The notes: generated by a model not told the origin, from the sequence alone. Shown: positions 19,249-28,863, counted from the stretch's first letter. The stretch: 64,000 nucleotides of DNA from Sphingobium sp. Cam5-1 (GCF_015693305.1 NZ_CP065138.1:2788007-2852006), one strand, 5' to 3'. A program made the numbers and translations.

Positions 19249-20589
19249 TCAGCTTTCCAGCGGGGGAAGATGGCCGCGCATGCCTCTGCGTTGTGAGGGC
19301 GAAGGCAAGAAGCGAGGGCTGATCACGCCCGGCCCGATCAGTGCGGGACTGACGGCCAGGAAGACGAACAGGAACCAGCATCGCCCATAGACGTGCGGCA
19401 TGCCCATCACCGCGTTGGCGAAGGTTACGAGCGTCGTGACGATCGTCAGCAGCACCAGCTTCCCATATCGGGCTCGATATCCCACGATGCCCGCCAATAT
19501 CGGAACGGTCATCAGCACCAGATAGCCGAGCAAAGACAGGCCGCCACCTTCATTCAACAGCAGCAGATAAAGGTTATGGACAGGAAGGCCATAGCGGCTT
19601 TCCTGCCGATACTGATCCGCGCCAAGGCCGATGATGAGATTCTTGTCGGCCATCTCCAGCGCTTCCCTGTTCAGTTCCTGCCGGGACTCGAACGTGCCCG
19701 CGGTCGAAAGATCGCCCGAGTTCAGGGCGGAAAGGACCCTGGTCTGGAATGTCGCGGGAAGATAACTCTGCCCGAACGCGAGTACGGCAGCGCCCAGCGA
19801 TGCGACGATGATCAGGGTTTTGAAATTCCGTCTGCCGCCGAAGAAAATCAGCGCGGCGGCGATCATGCTGTAAAGCCCGGTGTTGGAACTGGTCAGGATC
19901 ACGCCCGTGATGAGAATGGCGAGGCAGGGCAGCGCAGTCATCGGCCGCATCTGTTTGGACAGGAGCATCAGCCAGACGAGCGTCATCGCCATGACCGTCA
20001 GCACGCCCATGCCATTGGGGTTGCCCGCAAAACCCTGTAGCCGCTTGTTGCCCGTGACGAGGGCCATCTGTTCCCTGTCGGTGCTGTAATAGCCGGCCGA
20101 GTAGACCATCGCCCCCAGCGCGCACATGACCACCATGCCCCAGATCCCGCATTTTATGAGGCGGACCACTTCTTCCTCCGGCCGACGCAGCAAGACGAGC
20201 GGCACGAGCAGATAGGCGAAGGAATATTGCGTGACCAACACCAGGCATCGGGTCATATCGCCTTTGAAAACGCTCCCTATGAAAAGGCCGCCACTGAGCA
20301 TCAGCAGCCCCAGCACCCAGAGCCAGGTCAGACTGGCGAAGGGCGACGCCACCCTACCTGTCGCCACACGCAGGAAGAAGGCGCCTGCGAACATCACGTC
20401 GCTTATGGTTATATAAAGGCTTGGATGGCGGAAGGCATTATAAGGCGCGAAAAACACCGCGCCTTGCAGCAGGACGAATTCCCATCTGTGGAGTTCGTCC
20501 GTCCAGAATTGCGTTCGTTCCTGGGCGGGGCTGGCACGACGGCCGCCGGGCAATGGATAATGGCTTGCCTGATACTGACTGGTTTGCAC
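19249..20589 (-). CDS. O-antigen ligase / Wzy-type polymerase family membrane protein
   Basis: This 446 aa protein has ten to twelve hydrophobic segments. The family mark is the large periplasmic loop SRQELNREALEMADKN...HNLYLLLLNEGG, ending in the histidine-containing HNLYL motif of WaaL/Wzy_C proteins. Such enzymes polymerise repeat units or ligate chains; in an exopolysaccharide locus with Wzc and Wza partners, polymerase (Wzy) is the more likely role. GTG at 20589 has GGAG eight bases upstream; an ATG 25 codons earlier lacks one. Confidence 0.82.
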   Translation of the reverse strand: MQTSQYQASHYPLPGGRRASPAQERTQFWTDELHRWEFVLLQGAVFFAPYNAFRHPSLYITISDVMFAGAFFLRVATGRVASPFASLTWLWVLGLLMLSGGLFIGSVFKGDMTRCLVLVTQYSFAYLLVPLVLLRRPEEEVVRLIKCGIWGMVVMCALGAMVYSAGYYSTDREQMALVTGNKRLQGFAGNPNGMGVLTVMAMTLVWLMLLSKQMRPMTALPCLAILITGVILTSSNTGLYSMIAAALIFFGGRRNFKTLIIVASLGAAVLAFGQSYLPATFQTRVLSALNSGDLSTAGTFESRQELNREALEMADKNLIIGLGADQYRQESRYGLPVHNLYLLLLNEGGGLSLLGYLVLMTVPILAGIVGYRARYGKLVLLTIVTTLVTFANAVMGMPHVYGRCWFLFVFLAVSPALIGPGVISPRFLPSPSQRRGMRGHLPPLES

Positions 20590-20670
20590 GCCTCGCGCTC
20601 CGGCTATTTTTCTGCCTTGTTCCGCAACTAGGATGCAAATCTGGCCTGACTTAGTCCATTGCACATAATG

Positions 20671-20695
20671 CCTGCCCGGCGTTCAAAAGGGCAGG
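20671..20695 (-). terminator. hairpin after the LuxR-type regulator gene
   Basis: A seven-base perfect stem CCTGCCC/GGGCAGG with an eleven-base loop lies downstream of the regulator stop. It lacks a T tract, so it is a weak or factor-dependent terminator at best. Confidence 0.35.
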
Positions 20696-20785
20696 GCACG
20701 ATATCCGATTGGGTAGGGGGTCGGGCAATGAAAACGGATGGTTATCGCCGCCCGTGAAAATGCTGCCTTTGTCCTCCGGCGGTCG

Positions 20786-21541
20786 TCACACGCTTGCCGA
20801 ACAATCGGCGGTGCCGCGCGTGGCGCCCCTCGGCGGGAAAGCGGCGGGGCTTGCCTTGGGCGATGAGGGCGTTGCGCTGTCAGCTGCCTGACCATGCAGT
20901 CCCTGTCCTGCTGCCCAAATTGCCGCCTGGGTGCGATTGGACACCCGCAGCTTGCGCAGGACCGCTTTCACATGAACCTTGACGGTGGCTTCGCTGATCG
21001 AAAGCTCACGAGAGATGACCTTGTTAGGCAACCCTGCGATCAGGCGCCGTAATATCTCCATTTCCCGTGCCGACAGATTGGCGCAGTCGATCGACACAGC
21101 GTTGGGCGTTTCCTCGCAGACGGCGGATTGATCGATCAGCTTCTGGGCCAGTTGAGAAGGAAAGATTTTTTCCCCCAACGCGATCAGGTCGAGATACCCG
21201 CCTAATCGTTCGCATGACAGGTCATTGATCAGATAACCTTCGGCGCCCGATCGAAAAGCATCCAGCATTGCGTCGAAATCGAACTTGTTGGCGAGTATCG
21301 CGATCCGCGCGCTGGGATAATATTCGCGCACTTGGGCAAGCGCCGCGCCGTTCCATTCCATGTCCTGATCTTCAATCAGCAGCAAAAGGCAGTCGGAATC
21401 GGCGACGTTGGCGGGGCAAGGCTCGTCCAGTCTGGCCCCGGTATAGAGTATCTGACGCTGTTGTGACGAAAGAAGCCGCCGGAGCCCCTCTCTGACGATG
21501 GAGCTTCCGCCCACAAGCACAACATCTGAATCCATAGTCAT
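20786..21541 (-). CDS. LuxR/FixJ-type response regulator
   Basis: This 251 aa protein has a receiver-like domain (about 5-125) and a LuxR helix-turn-helix (154-215: LSAREMEILRRLIAG...VISRELSISEATVKVH). The receiver is unusual: the beta-3 end reads LLLLIEDQDM, the motif after beta-1 (VGGSSIVREG) lacks the acidic pair, and a Lys after beta-5 is not evident. It may work without phosphorylation. A polar 35-residue tail follows the DNA-binding domain. GGAGG lies six bases before the ATG. Its position between the ligase and dehydratase genes suggests it regulates polysaccharide synthesis. Confidence 0.85.
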   Translation of the reverse strand: MTMDSDVVLVGGSSIVREGLRRLLSSQQRQILYTGARLDEPCPANVADSDCLLLLIEDQDMEWNGAALAQVREYYPSARIAILANKFDFDAMLDAFRSGAEGYLINDLSCERLGGYLDLIALGEKIFPSQLAQKLIDQSAVCEETPNAVSIDCANLSAREMEILRRLIAGLPNKVISRELSISEATVKVHVKAVLRKLRVSNRTQAAIWAAGQGLHGQAADSATPSSPKASPAAFPPRGATRGTADCSASV

Positions 21542-22182
21542 CGTCCGCCTCCCTCAACATCACAGACAGACCGTGATGGATTGAATGCAAAGCACTTGCT
21601 GAAGGCGACCCCTGTCTTATCGAGCCGGAGAGTATCATAAATGCAGCGTTGAACAATAGGTGCAACATTTTGGGAAAACTTAACTTACGTGAAGATCGGG
21701 CGTTGACGCGATTTTGCTAACCGCTTGTCTATTCATGAATTTGTCTGAACCATCCCAAATAGCAAGGAAGCGCTCTCCTTTAGGGTGGCCTGATGACATG
21801 TGCTGAACAGCATGTGCGATTCGCGCGTAACCTATTGTGGAAATGATCTTCTGGCAGCGGCTTGGATTCAGCCGATCAGTCGATGCCGGGGGCAGGGACG
21901 GCCCGCCGCACATGTCAATTAGCCAAAAGACTTAATCCAGCTTCCTCCCGCAAATCATTCGGGGCGAAGGCTTGCGGATATTCTGCTCGTTCGGCCAACG
22001 CCCGCACCGATTCCTGCCACAAGGGATGATAGCTGTCTGGTTCATTGCGGCCGGGGGCCAAGTTGTTACCGTTTTACTCGTGGTCTTGACGATCGCGCTC
22101 CGCATGCTGCGACAGGCCCTCTTTGACAGCATGCGGGGTTTGCTCGTCGAAGGTCCTTTTCTTGAACCGCAAGGGTTTTGCT
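21542..22182. other. gene-free divergent region, 641 bases
   Basis: This long non-coding gap between the regulator and dehydratase genes is a likely control region for the locus. A candidate minus-strand promoter is TTGTTC (21656-21651), 16 bases, TACTCT (21634-21629). An imperfect palindrome, ACATGTGCTG aa CAGCATGT, lies near 21796-21816 and could bind a dimeric regulator. No small ORF with a convincing start was seen. Confidence 0.4.
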
Positions 22183-24264
22183 ATGGATGCGAGCGCACCG
22201 CCCGCTGGATCTGACCCGCTTCTCGACGATCTCGCAGACCCGCGGGCGGAGGTTTCCGCTGGTGGGCCTGGCTGGGCGATACTGCTGCACGATCTGCTGA
22301 CGCGGCCGACCGGCTTTCCCGGCCCGGCCCGTTTCGCGGCGCTGATGCTGATCGACGCGTCGTTGATCCTGACCACCCTGCTTCTGGTCGTGATGGCCAT
22401 ACCGGGGAGCGTTTCGGCGGCCTTCTATGACCGTCCCAGCCTCATGATCTTCTTCACCCTGGTGGCAGTGTTCGCTCTCTGCCTGACGGGGCTTTACTGG
22501 CGAAGCTGGCGCTTCCTCTCCTTCGGCGACTGCATCGCGCTTTCTACGGGTGTCGCGGGCGGAGCGACGGCGGCATGGAGTATGTGCCTGATCATATCGG
22601 CAAAGATACGGGCGGTGCCGGTCGAGGCGGTCGGTTTCGCGCTGCTGCATTCGGCATTGCTGCTGGTGGCGATGATCGGCGTGCGAACGGTGCGCCGGGG
22701 CCTGCGCGAATTCGCCTTGGCGCATATCGTCCCTCCCGGCGGCGGTCACAATATATTGCTGCTGGGTGAGCTGGACTGGATACGGTCCCTCATGGACATG
22801 CTCCGCGCCGAACGGACCAATCGGTTCAATGTCGTCGGCGCGCTGACCTTTGACGGACGTGAGACGCGGTTGCAGGTCGCCGGTGTACCCGTGCTGGGTT
22901 CGCCCGACAAACTGCCGCAGATCGTGGAGATGTTGGCGACGCGGGGGCTGAAGCCCGAAAGTCTCGTCATACGCGGTGACAGGACGATGCCGCGCCGGTC
23001 CTTCTCCCATCTGGTGAAGCTGGCCGATCAGTGCGACCTGACGGTAGCGCACGCCAATGATCTGCAAAAGGCGAAGGACGGAACGGCGCGCCTGGAAATC
23101 AAGCAATTCGAGCTGGCCGACCTGCTCGGCCGACCCGAAGTCTCCCTCCAGCGAAGCATAGTCGATCGGCTGATCCGCGGCCGCCGGATATTGGTGACGG
23201 GCGCGGGCGGCACGATCGGCGGCGAACTGGTGCGCCAGATCGCCACCTTCCGCCCGGCGGAGATCGTCCTCCTCGATCATTGCGAGTTCAATCTCTACAC
23301 CATCGAGATGCAGGCGCGGGACAAGTTCCCGGATGTCATCTGCCGACCCGAACTCTGTTCGATCCGCGACCGCGCCGCGCTCAATGACGTCTTCCAGCGG
23401 CATCAGCCTGAGGTCGTTTTCCATGCCGCCGCGCTCAAGCATGTGCCCATTGTCGAGGCCAATCCGTGCGAGGGCGCGCATACCAATGTGCTTGGCACGC
23501 GAAATGTCGCGGATGCCGTCTGTGCTTATGGCTCGCTCGCGATGATCCAGGTTTCGACCGACAAGGCGGTCAACCCGGTGGGCGTCATGGGCGCCACCAA
23601 GCGCCTTGGCGAACTCTACTGCCAGGCGCTTGACCTGATCGGCCAGTGCGACCCCGACAGCCCGCGCTTCATGACCGTGCGGTTCGGCAATGTGCTGGGT
23701 TCTAGCGGATCGCTCGTGCCCCTGCTCCAGCAGCAGATGGCCGCCGGAAAGCCGCTCACCATCACGCACCCGGACATCAAACGCTATTTCATGACCGTGG
23801 GCGAAGCGGTGCAGCTCATCCTGCAAAGCAGCGCCCGCGCGATGGAAACCAACATTGATCGGGGCACCATCTTCGTCCTCGACATGGGCGAGCCGGTCAA
23901 GATCGTCGACATCGCCCGGCGAATGATCCGTCTCGCGGGCCTGCGCCCGGACATCGACGTGCCGATCAAGTTCGTCGGCCTTCGTCCCGGCGAGAAGCTT
24001 TACGAGGAATTGTTCGACACCACCGAGGAACAGCTTCGCTCCACCATCCCCGGCGTGATCGAAGCAAGCCCTTGCCCTGTCCCGCTCGAAAAGCTGGTGA
24101 ACGCCTTCACCGAACTGGCAAACCTCATCCATACCCATGACGAGGATGGGGTGCGCGACCTGATGAAGGAATTGCTGCGCGCGCCCGCCCAATCGAACTG
24201 GGCAAAAACGCTGCGAGAATTGACCCGGGAGATCGACCTTGTCGGCAAGGCTGCGAATGAATGA
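22183..24264 (+). CDS. membrane-bound nucleotide-sugar 4,6-dehydratase (FlaA1/CapD/PglF family)
   Basis: This 693 aa protein has four membrane helices (about 52-72, 87-105, 118-140, 150-168), a CoA-binding-like domain (188-270) and a short-chain dehydrogenase domain from 330. The NAD motif GAGGTIGG starts at residue 340. The catalytic region STDKAVNPVGVMGATKR (458-474) has Met where most SDRs have Tyr, which is normal for UDP-GlcNAc C4,6-dehydratases such as PglF and WbpM. It would form UDP-2-acetamido-2,6-dideoxy-4-keto-hexose. AAGGG precedes the ATG at 22183. The aminotransferase gene follows directly. Confidence 0.9.
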   Translation: MDASAPPAGSDPLLDDLADPRAEVSAGGPGWAILLHDLLTRPTGFPGPARFAALMLIDASLILTTLLLVVMAIPGSVSAAFYDRPSLMIFFTLVAVFALCLTGLYWRSWRFLSFGDCIALSTGVAGGATAAWSMCLIISAKIRAVPVEAVGFALLHSALLLVAMIGVRTVRRGLREFALAHIVPPGGGHNILLLGELDWIRSLMDMLRAERTNRFNVVGALTFDGRETRLQVAGVPVLGSPDKLPQIVEMLATRGLKPESLVIRGDRTMPRRSFSHLVKLADQCDLTVAHANDLQKAKDGTARLEIKQFELADLLGRPEVSLQRSIVDRLIRGRRILVTGAGGTIGGELVRQIATFRPAEIVLLDHCEFNLYTIEMQARDKFPDVICRPELCSIRDRAALNDVFQRHQPEVVFHAAALKHVPIVEANPCEGAHTNVLGTRNVADAVCAYGSLAMIQVSTDKAVNPVGVMGATKRLGELYCQALDLIGQCDPDSPRFMTVRFGNVLGSSGSLVPLLQQQMAAGKPLTITHPDIKRYFMTVGEAVQLILQSSARAMETNIDRGTIFVLDMGEPVKIVDIARRMIRLAGLRPDIDVPIKFVGLRPGEKLYEELFDTTEEQLRSTIPGVIEASPCPVPLEKLVNAFTELANLIHTHDEDGVRDLMKELLRAPAQSNWAKTLRELTREIDLVGKAANE

Positions 24265-24316
24265 CCGGGTGCCATCGTTTGCGGCGGCCGATGCCCATGA
24301 CCCTGGGGATGAGGAT

Positions 24317-25564
24317 ATGAATCGCATAGCCCAGACGCGCGAACTAGGTGCTGCGGCCGTCGCCATCCCGTCTTTCCCGCCGCCAGACCGGCGCTGGCCC
24401 CAATATGAGCCGGACGAGATCGATGCCGTGGTCCGGGTACTGGAGAGCGGCCGCGTCAACTCGCTGGTGCATGGTGACGAGTGCCGCGCCTTCGAACGCG
24501 AGTTCGCGCTGTATTGCGGCATGCCCCATGCGATCTCGCTCGCCAACGGCACGCTGGCGCTGGAACTGGCGTTTCGTGCGCTGGGCGTCGGGCCGGGCGA
24601 TGAGGTGATCGTTCCGGCACGCAGCTTCTTCGCCAGCGCCTCTGCCGTCGCCGCAGTCGGTGCGATGCCGATATTCGCGGACATCGACGCCAACAGCCAC
24701 ACGATCGATCCCGCCGCCGTCATTCCGCTGATCAACGGAGGGACGCGGGCGATCCTGTGCGTCCATCTGGCTGGCTGGCCCTGTGACATGGACGCGCTGT
24801 CCACCATCGCGGATCGGCATGGCCTATGGCTGGTGGAGGACTGCGCGCAAGCGCATGGTGCTGCCATCGATGGAAAGAAGGTCGGGTCCTTCGGCCACGC
24901 CGCCGCCTTCTCCTTCTGCACTGACAAGATCATGTCGACGGGCGGGGAAGGGGGCATGTTGCTGCTGAGGGACGAAGCGCATTGGGAACGCGCCTGGGCC
25001 TATAAGGACCATGGCAAGAACCCCGCGATGCTCTCGGCGCCTTCGGCAGGCAACGCCTTCCGCTACCTGCATGAAAGTTTCGGCACCAACTGGCGGCTGA
25101 CGGAAATGCAGGCCGCGATCGGGCGGGCGCAGCTACGCAAGCTGCCGTCCTGGCTGGCGCGGCGGCGCGCCAATGCCGCCATTCTGCGCGAAGGATTAAG
25201 GGGCCATCCGCTGATCCATGTGCCACAGGTGCCGCAGGGGGTGGATCACGCCTTCTACAAATTCTACCTCATGCTGGATGCGGCGGTCGAACGGCCTGCC
25301 GTCATCGCCGCGCTTGCCCGTAATGACATACCAGCCGGGACAGGATCATGCCCGGACATGTCCCGGGAACTGGCCGTCCGGAACAGTGCTCACCCCAATC
25401 TCCATCCCCTGCCTGTCGCCGCCGAAATAGGCGAACGCAGCCTGATGCTGCCGGTCGATCATCTGCTGGGCGATAAAGATATGCAAATCATCATCGATGC
25501 GCTGCTGGAGGCGCTCGAAGATGCTCGTGAAGGCGACCAGAGTTTATCCTTTGCGAACAAATAA
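24317..25564 (+). CDS. DegT/DnrJ/EryC1/StrS-family sugar aminotransferase
   Basis: This 415 aa PLP enzyme is predicted to aminate a nucleotide-linked keto-sugar. The PLP lysine is K204 in FCTDKIMSTGGEGG; D175 in LVEDCAQAHGA contacts the ring nitrogen. With the preceding dehydratase it would make a UDP-4-amino-4,6-dideoxy sugar, the PglF-PglE step of the bacillosamine route; a perosamine-type product is the alternative. The start is uncertain: the ATG at 24317 (GGGG eight bases upstream) fits the family's usual N-terminus, while an ATG at 24257 would overlap the dehydratase stop. Confidence 0.88.
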   Translation: MNRIAQTRELGAAAVAIPSFPPPDRRWPQYEPDEIDAVVRVLESGRVNSLVHGDECRAFEREFALYCGMPHAISLANGTLALELAFRALGVGPGDEVIVPARSFFASASAVAAVGAMPIFADIDANSHTIDPAAVIPLINGGTRAILCVHLAGWPCDMDALSTIADRHGLWLVEDCAQAHGAAIDGKKVGSFGHAAAFSFCTDKIMSTGGEGGMLLLRDEAHWERAWAYKDHGKNPAMLSAPSAGNAFRYLHESFGTNWRLTEMQAAIGRAQLRKLPSWLARRRANAAILREGLRGHPLIHVPQVPQGVDHAFYKFYLMLDAAVERPAVIAALARNDIPAGTGSCPDMSRELAVRNSAHPNLHPLPVAAEIGERSLMLPVDHLLGDKDMQIIIDALLEALEDAREGDQSLSFANK

Positions 25565-25578
25565 CTATCCAGCAGCAA

Positions 25579-25607
25579 TTGACATTGATTTATTTCTGTT
25601 CTGAAAC
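25579..25607 (+). promoter_or_regulatory. possible promoter for the export genes
   Basis: A perfect -35 hexamer TTGACA (25579-25584) is followed after 17 bases by TGAAAC, a poor -10, in an AT-rich stretch unusual for this region. It lies 45 bases before the wza-like gene. Confidence 0.35.
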
Positions 25608-25651
25608 TGTAACAAAAATGGCCAGAAGTGGCCAGGAAATGGGAGGTGGTC

Positions 25652-26218
25652 ATGCGGCTAGTTCACTCTATCGGCATTTCCCTGATGCTCGCGCTTTCGG
25701 CCTGTACCGGCTCTGTGTCCGGTCTGCCTGCCGTTTCCACCGCCAACGCCGATCAATATCGGCTCGGCCCGGGTGATGAACTCCGCATCATCGTTCCCGG
25801 CTTTACCGAAATCGACAATGGCACGGCCTTCGTCGTCAATGATCGCGGCGAACTGACGTTGCCGCTGATGGGCGGGATTCCGGTCAGAGGATCGACCATC
25901 CCCGAACTGGAACAGCGCATCGCCGCCCTGCTGGTGGAAAAACGGCTGATGGTATCGCCTGCCGTCAGTGTTCAGCCGGTGAAGCTGCGGCCCATCTACA
26001 TCCTTGGCGAAGTGCGTAGCCCCGGCGAATATCCCTATCGCCCCGGCATGACCGTCGTCACCGCTGTATCGGTGGCAGGCGGGTACACATTCCGCGCCAA
26101 TCGCAACACGGTTGCCATCATCCGTCAGGTGAATGGTCAGGCGTCCACCGCCAAGGCTTCCGAAAATACGCCGATCCAGCCGGGTGACACCATCAAAGTC
26201 GTGGAGAAATGGTTTTGA
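25652..26218 (+). CDS. Wza-like polysaccharide export lipoprotein
   Basis: This 188 aa outer-membrane lipoprotein has a signal peptide ending in the lipobox LSAC (Cys18). The polysaccharide export domain runs from about 33 (YRLGPGDELRIIVPG) to 112, and one SLBB domain follows (IYILGEVRSPGEYPYRPGMT). It is much shorter than E. coli Wza (about 380 aa), lacking the extra SLBB repeats and the C-terminal helix that forms the outer-membrane pore. The neighbouring beta-barrel protein may therefore supply the pore. GGAGG lies just ahead of the ATG. Confidence 0.9.
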   Translation: MRLVHSIGISLMLALSACTGSVSGLPAVSTANADQYRLGPGDELRIIVPGFTEIDNGTAFVVNDRGELTLPLMGGIPVRGSTIPELEQRIAALLVEKRLMVSPAVSVQPVKLRPIYILGEVRSPGEYPYRPGMTVVTAVSVAGGYTFRANRNTVAIIRQVNGQASTAKASENTPIQPGDTIKVVEKWF

Positions 26219-27441
26219 CAGCAAAGCGCCTCATCCCCTTCTGCTCATGCGTCATGTTGACGGGCATGGCCTTTCCAGCTGCCGCACAGCAGCTGGATCG
26301 AGCCACGCCGCTGCTGGAAACGCCGGAGGAATATGAGGCGAGAGCGGTGCAGTTGGGCAGGATATCGGCCTATCTTGGCGCGGATGCCCGGCTTGAATAT
26401 GATTCCAACATCTACGCCCTGTCCTCGAATGAAATCGACGATGAGCGCCTGACCATCTCGCCGTGGCTCAACCTGCGGATGAGCGATAACAAATTCGAAC
26501 TGGCGGCGCAGGCGCGGGGGGTAATCCGGCGCTATTTCAAGAATGACACTGAAAATTCCGAGGGCATGAATACCAGTATCGGCGGCGTATATCACCTGTC
26601 GGGCGCCGATAATATCACCGCTAGCGCGGGCTGGATGCGGCTGGTCGAGGATCGCGGCGAACCTGAATCCCGCACGGGCGTCGGCACGCCGCCGCGCAGA
26701 TATGACCAGTGGCAGAGTGACCTTGGCTACACGCATCAGGGCGCCCGCTTCAATGTCGGCGTGAAGGGCACCTGGCTCAAGAACAACGCCCTGGCCGCCG
26801 TCGATGCCGAACGCGATTTCGACCAATATTCCGGCTCCGCCCGGCTGGGATACCGGGTCAGCGGCATAATGGATGTCTTTGGAGAAGGCTTTGTCACGAG
26901 GCGCAAGTTCCGGTTGCCGGTGGACGCGTCGGGCGTCGACCGCGATTCCAGAACCTATGGCGCGCGGGCGGGGGTGGCATTTGAACCCGGCGGCCTGATC
27001 CGTGGCGAAGCGTCAGTCGGCGTGTTCCGCTTCAACCCCGACGACGCACGATTTAACAGCAGGACCGGCCTGTCGGTTTCGGCCGGGCTGACCTACACGC
27101 CTTCGCCCAGATGGGCGGTCACGCTCGATGGATTCCGGGGCGATGTCGCTACCGTCCGCACCGGCGCGCAGTCGCGCACCGACACGAGGTTCCGTCTGGG
27201 CGTGCAGAACGAGATTTACCACAATCTGCGCTGGCAGGCGTCCGTGCTGTACCGCCGCAGCAGTTTCATCGGTTCGGGCCAGCACGAACGGACGATCGCC
27301 GGTGTGGCCGAAGTCGAATATCTGGTGAACCGCAATATTTCCTTCGCGCTCACAGGACGCATCGCCAATCGCGACAGCACCAGAGCGTTCGACGATTTCG
27401 ATCGCACGATCGTCGGCGCGGAAATCCGCCTGCAATATTGA
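26209..27441 (+). CDS. outer-membrane beta-barrel protein of the polysaccharide locus
   Basis: This 410 aa protein has a signal peptide (cleavage likely after AAAQ near residue 27). The body consists of alternating amphipathic strands with many Arg, Tyr and Gly, and it ends in the aromatic residue of barrel proteins (EIRLQY). It resembles the EpsL/BBP2-type porins found in exopolysaccharide loci. Its start overlaps the wza-like gene by ten bases. A TTG at 26215 has better spacing to GGAG than the ATG at 26209, so the true start may be two codons later. It is a good candidate for the exit pore. Confidence 0.82.
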   Translation: MVLTAKRLIPFCSCVMLTGMAFPAAAQQLDRATPLLETPEEYEARAVQLGRISAYLGADARLEYDSNIYALSSNEIDDERLTISPWLNLRMSDNKFELAAQARGVIRRYFKNDTENSEGMNTSIGGVYHLSGADNITASAGWMRLVEDRGEPESRTGVGTPPRRYDQWQSDLGYTHQGARFNVGVKGTWLKNNALAAVDAERDFDQYSGSARLGYRVSGIMDVFGEGFVTRRKFRLPVDASGVDRDSRTYGARAGVAFEPGGLIRGEASVGVFRFNPDDARFNSRTGLSVSAGLTYTPSPRWAVTLDGFRGDVATVRTGAQSRTDTRFRLGVQNEIYHNLRWQASVLYRRSSFIGSGQHERTIAGVAEVEYLVNRNISFALTGRIANRDSTRAFDDFDRTIVGAEIRLQY

Positions 27442-27453
27442 TCGGATAGAGGA

Positions 27454-28863
27454 TCAGCGTATCTGCCGCCCGGCCATGACTTCGCGATGGGCGAAATCCA
27501 GAAATTCGTCGAGATTTAGCCAATTGTCATGGTCGCGGTCCTGCCAGGCGTCGTTGCGCCGGACGTTCATGCCATTGGCCCGCTCCCAGCTGTCGGCCAT
27601 CCCGTCCTCATCCAGATCGACATAGGGCGTTCCGGGCGCGATCCGGGGCAGGGGGCGTGGTCCGGCTCGCATTCTTGCATCACGCAGGATATTCCCTGTT
27701 CTGTTGCGCACGTCGCTGACAGTGCGCAGGTCAAGCGCATCTCGCGGAAATGCTCCAGCGCCGCTCAGTACCTGGATATAGGCCTTTTCGGGTGAGGCGA
27801 CCTTCATGCTGAGGGGGCAGACGGGCCGCCCCACACGCGCAGCAGCTCCGGCACGGTTCGTGATGACCTTGACCTGATCCAGCCTGTTGGCGGACATGAA
27901 AATTTCCGATTGGCCTGTGCTGGCGCCCGCATCACGATCTATTGCCGCAATCTTGTCCGTGCCGTCTGGGCCGTTTTTGTAATAATTGCCGACGATGTTG
28001 ACGGGCGTTCCGCCATAGATTTCCTGCACGCGGGTGAATTGGGACCTGGCATTATAAAGAACATTGTTGACGATCTCTACGCATGACTTGGGCGTGAAAT
28101 TCACGTCCGGACTTCTGCTTCCATTATGAGCGCACAGATTACGGATGAAGCTGACCTTCTGCGGCTCCCGCGGGTCGAAAGCCAGCATCGCGCATTTGCT
28201 CCGTCGGGAAATGCCCTCTGTAAAGATGGAGTTGGACATTGTGATATTGTCGTTCACGCCAAAGCCGCTGATGATCTGACCCAATGCCCAGGCACCGCTG
28301 ACATGATCGAAAATAACGTCGTGGCTGTTCTCAAAGAGAAATGACCCGTTGCTGGCGGCGGCATTGCCGTTGAGATCGGTTCGTACGCGGATATGGCGAA
28401 CGATCACGTCATGCGTATTCTTGGCAACGATCGGAGTGTTGCCGCCTTCACCTCCCGCATGAGTGATCAATATTCCGCCGCCGGGCGCGGTTTGACCGGC
28501 GATGGTGATATAGGGGTGGCGTATCACTGGCCGATCCGTTGTGAAACGGATGACGCCAGCGACGCGGAAGATGCACACGCGCGGCTTTTTGGCGTCTATG
28601 CATGCGCGCAGGGAACCGGGGCCGTGGTCCGCCAGCGTGGTGACAGGCATGATCACGCCGCCACGTCCGCCACGGGTCCGTCGGCCAAAGCCTTCGGCTC
28701 CGGGAAATGCTTCGGCACCGGGTACTTCGGGCAATACTGACGTTCCGTCGGAATTGCCGGTGCCCGTCAATTGCCGCACGATATCGGAAGGCGTGACAAA
28801 CGGAGCCACCAGTAGCGCGGCGATCCCGACACCCAGGGCGGCCACCGCATTCGAACTCACCAT
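27454..28863 (-). CDS. pectate-lyase-like parallel beta-helix protein
   Basis: This 469 aa protein has an N-terminal hydrophobic signal or anchor (4-24). PGAEGFGRRTRGGRGG and the later TTLADHGPGSLRACI are typical of the pectate lyase superfamily. Right-handed beta-helix rungs (DVIVRHIRVR, DVIFDHVSGAW, NITMSNSIF) run to about residue 300. The C-terminus (PYVDLDEDGMADSWE, WQDRDHDNWLNLDEF) looks like calcium-binding EF-hand/thrombospondin-3 loops. It may trim the exported polysaccharide; lyase activity is inference. GGAGG abuts the ATG, with GTG at 28860 as an alternative start. It overlaps the glycosyltransferase gene. Confidence 0.8.
   Translation of the reverse strand: MVSSNAVAALGVGIAALLVAPFVTPSDIVRQLTGTGNSDGTSVLPEVPGAEAFPGAEGFGRRTRGGRGGVIMPVTTLADHGPGSLRACIDAKKPRVCIFRVAGVIRFTTDRPVIRHPYITIAGQTAPGGGILITHAGGEGGNTPIVAKNTHDVIVRHIRVRTDLNGNAAASNGSFLFENSHDVIFDHVSGAWALGQIISGFGVNDNITMSNSIFTEGISRRSKCAMLAFDPREPQKVSFIRNLCAHNGSRSPDVNFTPKSCVEIVNNVLYNARSQFTRVQEIYGGTPVNIVGNYYKNGPDGTDKIAAIDRDAGASTGQSEIFMSANRLDQVKVITNRAGAAARVGRPVCPLSMKVASPEKAYIQVLSGAGAFPRDALDLRTVSDVRNRTGNILRDARMRAGPRPLPRIAPGTPYVDLDEDGMADSWERANGMNVRRNDAWQDRDHDNWLNLDEFLDFAHREVMAGRQIR

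Noticed and set aside
22066..24957. Very long open frame opposite the dehydratase and aminotransferase genes
   Set aside because: A mirror frame of high-GC genes; the plus-strand products show all catalytic motifs and the minus frame shows none.
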